Notes under the pieces: model-generated
Told to the model about the DNA's origin: nothing
What the model saw: only the letters and a program-made list of their open reading frames with translations
Database searches by the model: none
Origin: JAGPUQ01 sp049325095
GTDB taxonomy: Bacteria; Pseudomonadota; Gammaproteobacteria; Pseudomonadales; Porticoccaceae
NCBI GenBank assembly: GCA_049325095.1
Contig: JBMOPO010000023.1
Coordinates: forward strand, 1 to 8,893
Length of the DNA stretch: 8,893 bases
Reading direction: 5' to 3'
Made by a program: the position numbers and the translations under genes
In this document: positions 1-5,037 of the stretch, in pieces
Layout of the letters: the number at the start of each line of letters is the position of its first letter
Numbering within the stretch: the first letter of the stretch is position 1

Positions 1-586
1 TGCCCGAGAGCCCGGCGCCGCACAGGCTGCCGGCCTGGTGGCCGGGGAAGATCTCCACCTCATCGGGCAGGGTCAGCAGCCTGGCGTGCAGGCTGTCATG
101 GAGCACCCCGGCCATCTCGCGCTCCTGGCCGGCGAGATCCGGGCGGCCCACGGCGCCGACGAACAGGGTGTCGCCGGTGATCACGAACCAGGGCGCCTCC
201 CCCCGGCGGCGGTCGGTGACCAGCAGGCAGATGCTGTCGGGGGTGTGGCCCGGGGTGTGCAGCACTTCGATCCGGACGTTGCCGACCTCGAGGCGCTGGC
301 CGTCGTGCAGCGGCTCGAAGGGGTAGGTCACACGCCCCTGGTCGGACTCGTGCAGGCAGTAGGGCGCGCCGGTGCGCCGCGCCAGCTCGCGCCCGCCCGA
401 GTAGTGGTCGGCATGGACGTGGGTGTCGATGATATGGGTGATGTCGACCCCCGCTTCGCGGGCCGCTGCGATGAACCAGTCCTCGTCGCCGGCCACCACG
501 TCCACCGCCACCGCCTTGCCCTGGCCGGCGCAGCCGAAGAAGTAGCAAAGAGAAGCATCGGCGAGGGTACGTTGCCGGAAAAACAT
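1..586 (-). CDS. MBL-fold hydrolase, ETHE1/persulfide dioxygenase-like (3' end outside window)
   Basis: The first 195 residues are visible; the C-terminus lies beyond the left edge. The metal-binding set of the glyoxalase II/ETHE1 branch of the MBL superfamily is complete as far as it can be read: H56, H58, D60 and H61 in DTHVHADH, H114 in TPGHTPDS, D139 in GDTLFVG and H183 in FPGHQAGS. The segment GDTLFVGAVGRPDL is typical of the sulfur-dioxygenase-like group. The family is known to oxidise glutathione persulfide or other sulfane sulfur with an Fe(II) centre in the cytoplasm; the substrate here is inferred from the DsrE and ArsR-rhodanese neighbours. The ATG at 586 follows a near-perfect Shine-Dalgarno that overlaps the stop of the upstream DsrE gene, so the two are translationally coupled. 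No signal peptide is seen. A general thiolesterase is the main alternative. Confidence 0.88.
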   Translation of the reverse strand, partial: MFFRQRTLADASLCYFFGCAGQGKAVAVDVVAGDEDWFIAAAREAGVDITHIIDTHVHADHYSGGRELARRTGAPYCLHESDQGRVTYPFEPLHDGQRLEVGNVRIEVLHTPGHTPDSICLLVTDRRRGEAPWFVITGDTLFVGAVGRPDLAGQEREMAGVLHDSLHARLLTLPDEVEIFPGHQAGSLCGAGLSG

Positions 587-590
587 GGGT

Positions 591-599
591 CACCTCCTT
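591..599 (-). promoter_or_regulatory. Shine-Dalgarno of the MBL-fold gene
   Basis: On the minus strand AAGGAGGTG lies six bases after its GG before the ATG at 586. Its first A is also the last base of the upstream TGA (601-599). This fixes the MBL start and couples it to the DsrE gene. Confidence 0.85.
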
Positions 600-952
600 C
601 AGAAGACCAGGATCTTGTCCGCCCACTGGGTCCAGTCGGCGAGTTCGTCGAGGGTGCCGCGGTGCACGCCGTCGCTCAGCTCTTCGGGCGCGATGCCGCG
701 CGCCGCCAGGCAGGTACCGCAGGCGCCCACTGCGCCGGTCCCTGCGCGGGCGACGCGATCGAGCATGAGCTGCAGGTTGTAAAAGCCCGCCGGCACCTGC
801 TGGCCGCGCTTGGCGGCGAGGGCGGCATCGCCCATCAGGAACAGGCGCACCTCCTGCCCGGCGCGCCCCGCCAGTGCCCCGGCGAGCCGCAGGCCGTTGT
901 AGGTACGCTCGTCGCCGTAGGGGGCGCCGTTGAGGATGAACAGGGTTTTCAT
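599..952 (-). CDS. DsrE/TusD-like sulfur-relay family protein
   Basis: A 117-residue protein with the DsrE/DsrF-like fold: an N-terminal strand MKTLFILNG, then YGDERTYNGLRLAGAL, the strand-loop VRLFLMGDA, and a C-terminal ADWTQWADKILVF. This is the single-domain DsrE form common next to rhodaneses and ArsR regulators, not the DsrEFH complex itself. C78 and C81 in the motif CGTC sit where the family carries its persulfide-accepting cysteine. Proteins of this fold shuttle sulfane sulfur in the cytoplasm between rhodanese/TusA-type carriers and enzymes. The ATG at 952 starts about 28 bases after a predicted transcription start, with only a weak GAGAG upstream. It is first in a two-gene (or longer) operon with the MBL protein and divergent from the ArsR-rhodanese regulator, which likely controls it. 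The sulfur role is a family-level inference. Confidence 0.9.
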   Translation of the reverse strand: MKTLFILNGAPYGDERTYNGLRLAGALAGRAGQEVRLFLMGDAALAAKRGQQVPAGFYNLQLMLDRVARAGTGAVGACGTCLAARGIAPEELSDGVHRGTLDELADWTQWADKILVF

Positions 953-964
953 CCGGCTCTCGCT

Positions 965-994
965 CTAACAATCCAATGATTATTAGACTATAAT
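965..994 (+). promoter_or_regulatory. Predicted promoter of the ArsR-rhodanese regulator
   Basis: A perfect -10 TATAAT (989-994) lies 18 bases after CTAACA (965-970), which matches four of six -35 bases. The predicted start near 1001 leaves roughly 50 bases to the ATG at 1053. It also means the in-frame ATG at 993 would lie inside the promoter. Confidence 0.65.
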
Positions 995-1006
995 GCGCGC
1001 TGGATT
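970..1006. promoter_or_regulatory. Candidate ArsR-family operator over both divergent promoters
   Basis: An AT-rich island in otherwise very GC-rich DNA carries the inverted repeat ATTAT (979-983) N6 ATAAT (990-994), which covers both -10 boxes. A wider pair AATCCA (970-975) and TGGATT (1001-1006) flanks it. ArsR dimers bind short AT-rich palindromes of this sort overlapping promoters, so the adjacent ArsR-rhodanese protein is the natural ligand. Binding is inferred, not shown. Confidence 0.55.
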
Positions 1007-1017
1007 TCAGTTGTCAA
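987..1017 (-). promoter_or_regulatory. Predicted promoter of the DsrE-MBL operon
   Basis: Reading the minus strand, a perfect -35 TTGACA (1017-1012) is followed after 19 bases by TATAGT (992-987). That places the start near 980, giving a leader of about 28 bases to the ATG at 952. The spacer is slightly long. The -10 overlaps that of the divergent promoter. Confidence 0.6.
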
Positions 1018-1052
1018 CCCCACGGGGATGCCCCCGCACCAACCGCCCGGCC

Positions 1053-1751
1053 ATGAACGACGCCCGCACGCTCAAGGATGCCCTCTACCAACAGGTCGCC
1101 CGCATCGCCGGGGCCGCCGCCAGTCCCAAGCGGCTGGAGCTGATCGAACTGCTGGCGCAGGCGCCCAAACCGGTCGAGCGGCTTGCCGCCGAGGCCGGCA
1201 TCAGCCTCAAGCTGGCCAGCGCCCACCTCAAGGCGCTGCGCGCCGCGCGCCTGGTCGAAGCCGAACGCCGGGGCCGCCAGGTGATCTACCGCCTCGCCGG
1301 CCCCGGGGTCGCCGACCTCTGGGTGCAGTTGCGCGCGCTTGCCGAGGAGCGGCTGTTCGAGCTGCAGGATGCGCTGCGCCGGCTGGCCGCGGCCGGGGGC
1401 GAGTGGCGCAGCGAGGACCGGGCGGAGCTGCTGCGCAAGGCGCGAAGTGGCGAGCTGATCCTGCTCGACGTGCGCCCGGCCGACGAGTTCGCCCAGGCCC
1501 ATCTGCCCTTTGCACGCTCGCTGCCGCTCGACCAGTTGCGCGCCCGGCTCGCGGAACTGCCCCGGGACAAACCCCTGGTCGTTTACTGCCGGGGGCCCTA
1601 CTGCCTGATGTCGGTCGATGCCGTGCGGTTACTCAATGAGCAGGGCTTCACCGCAGTGCCGTTGCGCGCGGGAGTGGCGGAGTGGGCTCGGGCCGGGGAT
1701 GAACGATTGCTCGACCCCGGCGAGCCTGAGGACTTGGCAAACCGCTGGTGA
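1053..1751 (+). CDS. ArsR-family winged-helix regulator fused to a rhodanese domain
   Basis: A 232-residue two-domain protein. Residues about 10-90 form an ArsR winged helix-turn-helix, with the recognition region around SLKLASAHLKALRAARLVEA and the wing GRQVIYRL. Residues about 120-225 form a rhodanese domain with LLDVRPADEFAQAHLPFA and the active-site loop CRGPYC (C179, C184). The ArsR part has no cysteine, so it lacks both the ELCVC-type metal site and the cysteine pair of SqrR/BigR-type sensors; any thiol or persulfide sensing must lie in the rhodanese loop. The fusion is a known architecture near sulfur-handling genes, and the divergent DsrE and MBL genes fit a persulfide-responsive repressor. 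I chose the ATG at 1053 because the in-frame ATG at 993 overlaps the -10 box and the extra 20 residues look non-conserved. No strong Shine-Dalgarno is visible. Confidence 0.9.
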   Translation: MNDARTLKDALYQQVARIAGAAASPKRLELIELLAQAPKPVERLAAEAGISLKLASAHLKALRAARLVEAERRGRQVIYRLAGPGVADLWVQLRALAEERLFELQDALRRLAAAGGEWRSEDRAELLRKARSGELILLDVRPADEFAQAHLPFARSLPLDQLRARLAELPRDKPLVVYCRGPYCLMSVDAVRLLNEQGFTAVPLRAGVAEWARAGDERLLDPGEPEDLANRW

Positions 1752-1761
1752 TCCGGTCTGA

Positions 1762-1786
1762 CAAGCGCGCTTGAAGGCATCGCCTT
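1762..1786 (+). other. Paired palindromes between the regulator and the ATPase promoter
   Basis: A perfect 12-base palindrome CAAGCGCGCTTG (1762-1773) is followed at once by the stem-loop AAGGC-ATC-GCCTT (1774-1786). They lie 10 bases after the regulator's stop and just upstream of the extended -10 element. They could form a weak terminator for the regulator transcript, although no U-run follows directly, or an operator for the ATPase promoter. The sequence does not decide between these. Confidence 0.35.
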
Positions 1787-1794
1787 GCTATCAT
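1786..1794 (+). promoter_or_regulatory. Predicted extended -10 promoter of the ATPase operon
   Basis: TGCTATCAT is a full extended -10 motif (TGn plus TATCAT, five of six consensus bases). No good -35 exists at normal spacing, which is typical of extended -10 promoters; a CTGACA at 1758-1763 is too far away. The start would be near 1801, giving a leader of about 180 bases before atpD. That leader contains a T6 run, a structured element and a short ORF. Confidence 0.5.
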
Positions 1795-1823
1795 GAGAGC
1801 GGCGCCTTTTTTCGGTCGCGGTG

Positions 1824-1871
1824 CAGGGTGACTCCCGGCCGCTAACCGGGGATGGCTAGGTCGAGACCCTG
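1824..1871 (+). ncRNA. Structured leader RNA, candidate ion riboswitch (possibly Na+-I type)
   Basis: A closing helix pairs CAGGGT (1824-1829) with ACCCTG (1866-1871). Inside it, CCCGG (1834-1838) pairs with CCGGG (1846-1850) around the seven-base loop CCGCTAA, extended by a U-G pair. The segment ATGGCTAGGT (1852-1861) is left single-stranded and sits where conserved joining sequence would be in a small riboswitch. The element ends directly before an AGGAG Shine-Dalgarno at 1875. The position, in the 5' leader of an N-type ATPase, suggests an ion-sensing switch; the Na+-responsive class once called the DUF1646 motif is the first candidate. The pairing is read directly from the sequence. The class is inference, since I cannot run a covariance search. 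Confidence 0.45.
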
Positions 1872-1885
1872 GTGAGGAGTTTGCG

Positions 1886-1972
1886 GTGGAGCCGTACCTG
1901 TTTCGCAACGCTTGGCGTGGGCTGCGATGCCGGGTCGGCACCGCTGTGCCCGGTGGCCCCGGCGGGCGTTGA
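1886..1972 (+). CDS. 28-codon leader peptide ORF upstream of atpD
   Basis: A GTG at 1886 sits six bases after AGGAG (1875-1879), the best Shine-Dalgarno in the leader. The ORF begins MEPYLFRNAW, is basic, and ends in a Gly/Pro/Arg-rich tail; the TGA at 1970-1972 stops nine bases before the atpD ATG. AtpD itself has only a weak AGG upstream. The arrangement fits translational coupling, with ribosomes ending here re-initiating at atpD, and the ORF runs through the 1929-1963 hairpin. I recognise no homologue. It could be a chance ORF; the Shine-Dalgarno and the spacing are the only support. Confidence 0.4.
   Translation: MEPYLFRNAWRGLRCRVGTAVPGGPGGR
1929..1963 (+). other. Two-tier hairpin in the atpD leader
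   Basis: An outer stem GCCGGG (1929-1934) pairs with CCCGGC (1958-1963) and encloses an inner perfect stem-loop GGCAC-CGCT-GTGCC (1937-1950). It lies 18 bases before the atpD ATG and within the leader ORF. It has no U-run, so it is not a standard terminator. It may act in a translational expression platform that ribosomes on the leader ORF would unfold. Confidence 0.4.
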
Positions 1973-1981
1973 AGCCAGGCC

Positions 1982-3370
1982 ATGGCCGATACCAGTGCCC
2001 TGGCCGATCCCATCGGCCACATCGTCGGCGTGCAGGGTCCGGTGGTGGAGATCGCCTGCGAGCGGCTGCCGCCGCTGCGCCAGGCGCTGCTGGCGCGCTT
2101 CGATCACCAGGCCTACCTGTTCGAGGTGCACCAGCACCTGGACGCGCGCCACCTGCGCGCGGTGACCCTGCACAGCACCGGCGGGCTCCAGCGCGGCATG
2201 GCGGTGTACGATACCGGCGCGCCGCTGCACGTGCCGGTGTCGGCCGATTGCCTGGGGCGGGTGCTGAACGCCTTCGGCGAGCCGCAGGACGGCGGGCCGC
2301 CACTGGCCGGCGGTGCCTTTCGCAACGTGCACCAGCCGCCGCCGGCGCTGCGCGAGGCGCGCGGCGTGAGCGCGGTGCTGCCCACCGGCATCAAGGTGAT
2401 CGATCTGTTGTGCCCGTTCTTTCGCGGCGGCAAGACCGGGCTGTTCGGCGGCGCCGGGGTCGGCAAGACGGTGCTGATCATGGAGTTCATGCACGCCATC
2501 CAGGCGGTGCACCGGGGCGTGTCGGTGTTCGCCGGGGTGGGCGAGCGCATCCGCGAGGGCCACGAGCTGTGGCACGACATGCGCGAGGCCGGCGTGCTGC
2601 CGCACGCGCTGCTGGTGTTCGGCGAGATGAACGAGTCGCCCGGGGTGCGCTTTCGCGTCGCCCTGACCGCGCTCACCTATGCCGAATACCTGCGCGACAG
2701 CCAGCACCGCGAGGTGCTGCTGCTCATCGACAACATCTACCGCATGGTGCAGGCCGGTAGCGAGGTCTCCAGCCTGCTCGGGCGCATGCCGGCCACGGTC
2801 GGCTACCAGCCGACGCTGGGCACCGAGATCGCCGAGGTCGAGGACCGCATCGCCTCCACCGCGGCCGGCGCGGTGACCTCGGTGCAGGCGGTGTACGTGC
2901 CGGCGGACGACCTGACCGACCCGGCGGTGAGCGCCATCCTGGGGCATCTGGACACCAAGGTGATCCTGTCGCGCCGCCAGGCCGGGCAGGGCCTGTATCC
3001 GGCGGTGGACCCGCTGCGCTCGTTCTGCAAGCTGGCCGACCGCCACAGCGTCGGCGACCGCCACTACCGGGTGGCCGAGGCGGTGCGCGAGCACATCGCC
3101 CGTTACCGCAGCTTGGAGGACATCATCGCCATGCTCGGCCTGCAGGAGCTGTCGGCCGAGGACCGCCGCATCGTGCACCGCGCCCGCCGCCTGGAGCGCT
3201 ACCTGACCCAGCCGTTCTTCGTCACCGCCCAGCATTCGGGCCTCGCCGGCACCAGCGTGGCCTTGGACGACTGCCTCACCGACTGCGAGGCGATCCTGGG
3301 CGGCCGTTACGACGACTGGCCGGAGGAGCGCTTCTACATGCGCGGCACCCTGGCGCAGGCTACTGCGTGA
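1982..3370 (+). CDS. atpD: N-type (alternate) F1 ATPase catalytic subunit beta
   Basis: The 462-residue catalytic subunit hydrolyses or makes ATP in the cytoplasmic F1 head. All catalytic elements are present: Walker A GGAGVGKT with K162, the catalytic-loop GER with E188 and R189, Walker B LLLIDNIYR with D250, and the strongly conserved GRMPATVGYQPTL and YVPADDLTDPA. The lever DELSEED is altered to QELSAED (residues 388-394), losing two acidic charges. The protein resembles the 'alternate F1F0' beta group, not the housekeeping enzyme, and it comes first in the operon, which is diagnostic of N-ATPases. The start at 1982 is supported by the typical N-terminal HIVGVQGPVVEI; its Shine-Dalgarno is weak, so translation probably depends on the leader ORF ending just upstream. 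The stop overlaps the GTG of atpC. Confidence 0.97.
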   Translation: MADTSALADPIGHIVGVQGPVVEIACERLPPLRQALLARFDHQAYLFEVHQHLDARHLRAVTLHSTGGLQRGMAVYDTGAPLHVPVSADCLGRVLNAFGEPQDGGPPLAGGAFRNVHQPPPALREARGVSAVLPTGIKVIDLLCPFFRGGKTGLFGGAGVGKTVLIMEFMHAIQAVHRGVSVFAGVGERIREGHELWHDMREAGVLPHALLVFGEMNESPGVRFRVALTALTYAEYLRDSQHREVLLLIDNIYRMVQAGSEVSSLLGRMPATVGYQPTLGTEIAEVEDRIASTAAGAVTSVQAVYVPADDLTDPAVSAILGHLDTKVILSRRQAGQGLYPAVDPLRSFCKLADRHSVGDRHYRVAEAVREHIARYRSLEDIIAMLGLQELSAEDRRIVHRARRLERYLTQPFFVTAQHSGLAGTSVALDDCLTDCEAILGGRYDDWPEERFYMRGTLAQATA

Positions 3371-3774
3371 ATACCTTCACCCTGCACCTGCACAGCCTGA
3401 CCGCGGCGCGCACCCTGCCCGGCGTGCGCAGCCTGGTGGCGCGGGACGCCAGCGGCAGCTTCGGCATCCAGGCCGGCCACGAGGATTTCATGACCGCGCT
3501 CGAATTCGGCCTCGCCCGCTACCGCAGCGGGGCCGGTGACTGGCAATACCTGGCGCTGCCCGGCGGCATCCTGCGCGTGGCGGCCGGCGCGGTCTGGCTG
3601 TTCACCCGCCGTTACCTGGAGGACAGCGACTACCGGCGCCTGGGCGCCGAGATCGAACGCCAGTTGCGCGCCGAGGAGGAGGCGCTGCGCGAGACGCGCC
3701 TGAGCCTGCAGCAGATGGAGCAGCAGCTGCTGCGCCGGCTGTGGGAGCTGGAACAGCGCGGGCGGCCGGAATGA
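3367..3774 (+). CDS. atpC: N-type F1 ATPase subunit epsilon
   Basis: A 135-residue epsilon subunit, part of the central stalk joining gamma to the c ring. Residues 1-85 form the beta-sandwich domain, with SFGIQAGHEDFMTAL and GGILRVAAGAVWLFTRRYLE; residues about 86-135 are the charged helical hairpin rich in Glu and Arg, ending LLRRLWELEQRGRPE. It starts with GTG at 3367, inside the GTGA overlap with atpD, so translation is coupled. In ordinary operons atpC is the last gene; its place directly after atpD is another mark of the N-ATPase arrangement. The C-terminal helices inhibit hydrolysis in some canonical enzymes; whether they do so here cannot be told. Confidence 0.93.
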   Translation: MNTFTLHLHSLTAARTLPGVRSLVARDASGSFGIQAGHEDFMTALEFGLARYRSGAGDWQYLALPGGILRVAAGAVWLFTRRYLEDSDYRRLGAEIERQLRAEEEALRETRLSLQQMEQQLLRRLWELEQRGRPE

Positions 3775-4040
3775 ACGGCGGGCGGCGGCTGCGCGAAGAG
3801 GTCGACCGGGATGCGCGCCGGCTCGATGAGGCCGGCCGCCGCAAGCGCAGCGTGCTGGCCCAGGCGCGCTTTCTGGGTACCCTGGGCCTGGTGATGGTGC
3901 TGCCCATGGTGGCGGGGGCGTACCTCGGCCGCTGGCTGGACGAGCGCCTGCCCGGCTACTCGCAATCCTGGACCTTGAGCCTGCTGCTGCTCGGCGTGCT
4001 CATCGGCGCGATCAACCTGTACCTGATGCTGCGGGACTGA
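3771..4040 (+). CDS. atpQ: N-ATPase AtpQ (AtpI/AtpZ-like two-helix membrane protein)
   Basis: An 89-residue protein with a charged cytoplasmic N-terminus (residues 1-33) and two membrane helices, about 34-53 and 67-87. Between them is the motif P45-x3-G49-x3-G53-x3-D57, characteristic of the AtpI/ATPase_gene1 family that helps assemble c rings or carries Mg2+. Position between epsilon and subunit a matches AtpQ in the N-ATPase order DCQRBEFAG. The ATG at 3771 gives an ATGA overlap with atpC; a start 30 bases further upstream is possible but would lie within atpC. The next gene, atpB, begins only three bases after this stop, so no room is left for atpR. Confidence 0.88.
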   Translation: MNGGRRLREEVDRDARRLDEAGRRKRSVLAQARFLGTLGLVMVLPMVAGAYLGRWLDERLPGYSQSWTLSLLLLGVLIGAINLYLMLRD

Positions 4041-4043
4041 GGC

Positions 4044-4730
4044 ATGGAAGGAAGCGATCTGCTGGCGCTGCCGGGTGTGGAACTGGGGCCGCTGCGGCTG
4101 TCGGCCTCCCTGCTCGGCAGCCTTGGGGTGAGCCTGCTGCTGGTGGCGTTGGCGGCGCTGCTGGGGCTGCGCCTGCGCGCAGCGCCCGGCCCCTGGCAGA
4201 CCGCGGCCGAGGGGCTGGTCGGCGCCGCCGAGGCGGCGGTGCGCGCCCTGGTCGAGGACCAGGCACCGCGGGTGCTGCCCTTCGTGGCGACCCTGTGGGG
4301 GTTCCTGCTGTGCGCCAACCTGGTGGGTCTGGTGCCGGGGCTGGAGTCGCCGACCCGGGACCTGTCGGTAACCGCGGCGCTGGCGCTGCTGGTGTTTTTC
4401 TCGGTGCACTGGTTCGGCATCCGCGCGAGCGGCTGGCGTGCCTACCTGCGCCACTACCTGCAGCCGAGCCCGCTGCTGCTGCCGTTTCACCTGGTCAGCG
4501 AGCTCACCCGCACCCTGGCGCTGGCGGTGCGCCTGTTCGGCAACATCATGAGTCTGGAGCTGACCGCCCTGCTGGTGCTGATGGTGGCCGGCCTTTTGGT
4601 GCCGGTGCCGATCCTGCTGCTGCACGTCATCGAGGCGGTGGTGCAGGCCTATATCTTCGGCATGCTGGCGCTGGTGTACATCGCCGGCGGCATGCAGGCC
4701 CACGAACGACTTCACGGCGAAGGAGGTTAG
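4044..4730 (+). CDS. atpB: N-type F0 ATPase subunit a
   Basis: This 228-residue membrane stator subunit forms the two ion half-channels against the c ring. The essential arginine is R163 in LAVRLFGNIMSLELT, followed by the conserved final helices containing HVIEAVVQAYIFGMLALVYIA. The earlier region WGFLLCANLVGLVPGLESPTRDLS matches the family's loop with Asn and Pro before helix 3. Five or six hydrophobic segments are visible, and the length matches the alternate F1F0 form, which is shorter than E. coli subunit a. The start follows the atpQ stop by three bases; the nearest GAGG is too close to the ATG, so translation is probably coupled. The gene ends inside the Shine-Dalgarno region of atpE. 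Confidence 0.95.
   Translation: MEGSDLLALPGVELGPLRLSASLLGSLGVSLLLVALAALLGLRLRAAPGPWQTAAEGLVGAAEAAVRALVEDQAPRVLPFVATLWGFLLCANLVGLVPGLESPTRDLSVTAALALLVFFSVHWFGIRASGWRAYLRHYLQPSPLLLPFHLVSELTRTLALAVRLFGNIMSLELTALLVLMVAGLLVPVPILLLHVIEAVVQAYIFGMLALVYIAGGMQAHERLHGEGG
4720..4726 (+). promoter_or_regulatory. Strong Shine-Dalgarno of atpE
   Basis: AAGGAGG lies eight bases before the ATG at 4735 and overlaps the last codons of atpB. It is the strongest ribosome binding site of the operon and fits the need for many c subunits per complex. Confidence 0.9.
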
Positions 4731-4734
4731 ACGG

Positions 4735-4998
4735 ATGTCCGACATGAGTTGGCTGGTGATCGCCAGCACGGTGGCGGCGGTGCTCGGCATCGCGCTCGGG
4801 GTGATGCTGCCGGCGCTGGCCATGGGCCGCGCCATCAGCCAGGCGCTGGATGCCATCGCCCGCCAGCCGGAGGCCGAACAGGCCATCTCGCGGCTGTTGT
4901 TCATCGGCCTGGCGATGATCGAATCGCTGGCCATCTACTGCCTGGTGATCATCCTCATCGTGCTGTTCCGCAACCCGCTGCTGGGCTATCTGCAGTGA
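4735..4998 (+). CDS. atpE: N-type F0 ATPase subunit c (rotor ring)
   Basis: An 87-residue hairpin with two membrane helices (about 5-30 and 52-78) joined by the conserved polar loop ARQPEA (42-47). The ion-carrying carboxylate is E63 in MIESLAIY, followed by S64 and with Y68 one turn on. Compared with Ilyobacter-type Na+ rings, the helix-1 Gln32 equivalent is M30 and the Thr67 equivalent is L65, so two of the Na+ ligands are missing. The packing motif GxGxGxGxG is replaced by V23, L25, A27, A29 and G31, which argues for unusual helix packing and possibly a larger ring. P26 is retained. High expression is expected from its strong Shine-Dalgarno. The identity is certain; ion specificity and ring size are inference. 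Confidence 0.96.
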   Translation: MSDMSWLVIASTVAAVLGIALGVMLPALAMGRAISQALDAIARQPEAEQAISRLLFIGLAMIESLAIYCLVIILIVLFRNPLLGYLQ

Positions 4999-5000
4999 GT

Positions 5001-5019
5001 GCTTGGGAATTTTTCAAGC
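5001..5019 (+). other. Intercistronic hairpin between atpE and atpF
   Basis: GCTTG (5001-5005) pairs with CAAGC (5015-5019), extended inward by two G-U and one A-U pair across an AT-rich loop. It lies directly after the atpE stop in the only sizeable gap inside the operon. It could protect upstream mRNA from 3' decay or reduce downstream expression, helping c outnumber b. Confidence 0.4.
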
Positions 5020-5037
5020 GCAGACCCTGAGGCCGGT

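Noticed and set aside
96..971. Long minus-strand frame in the same region
   Set aside because: Its Arg/Pro/Gly-rich translation is an out-of-frame shadow of the DsrE and MBL genes.
38..979. Long plus-strand open frame across the DsrE/MBL region
   Set aside because: It is antisense to two genes with clear family motifs on the minus strand; its product has no recognisable domain and comes from GC-rich codon bias.
993..1052. ATG at 993 as start of the ArsR-rhodanese gene
   Set aside because: It overlaps the TATAAT -10 box and adds 20 residues without family resemblance; the ATG at 1053 gives a normal ArsR N-terminus.
1801..1812. GGCGCC followed by six T as an intrinsic terminator of the regulator gene
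   Set aside because: The stem adjacent to the T-run is very short, and the run lies at about +7 of the transcript predicted from the extended -10 at 1786-1794. A weak terminator using the AAGGC at 1774 cannot be fully excluded.
1856..3235. Long minus-strand frame opposite atpD
   Set aside because: It is antisense to an unmistakable beta subunit and is a His/Gln/Arg-rich shadow of GC-rich codons; similar frames opposite the other atp genes were dismissed for the same reason.
4999..5037. GTG at 4999 as start of atpF
   Set aside because: It would add 13 polar residues before the membrane helix and place the hairpin at 5001-5019 inside the gene; ATG at 5038 gives the standard short N-terminus.
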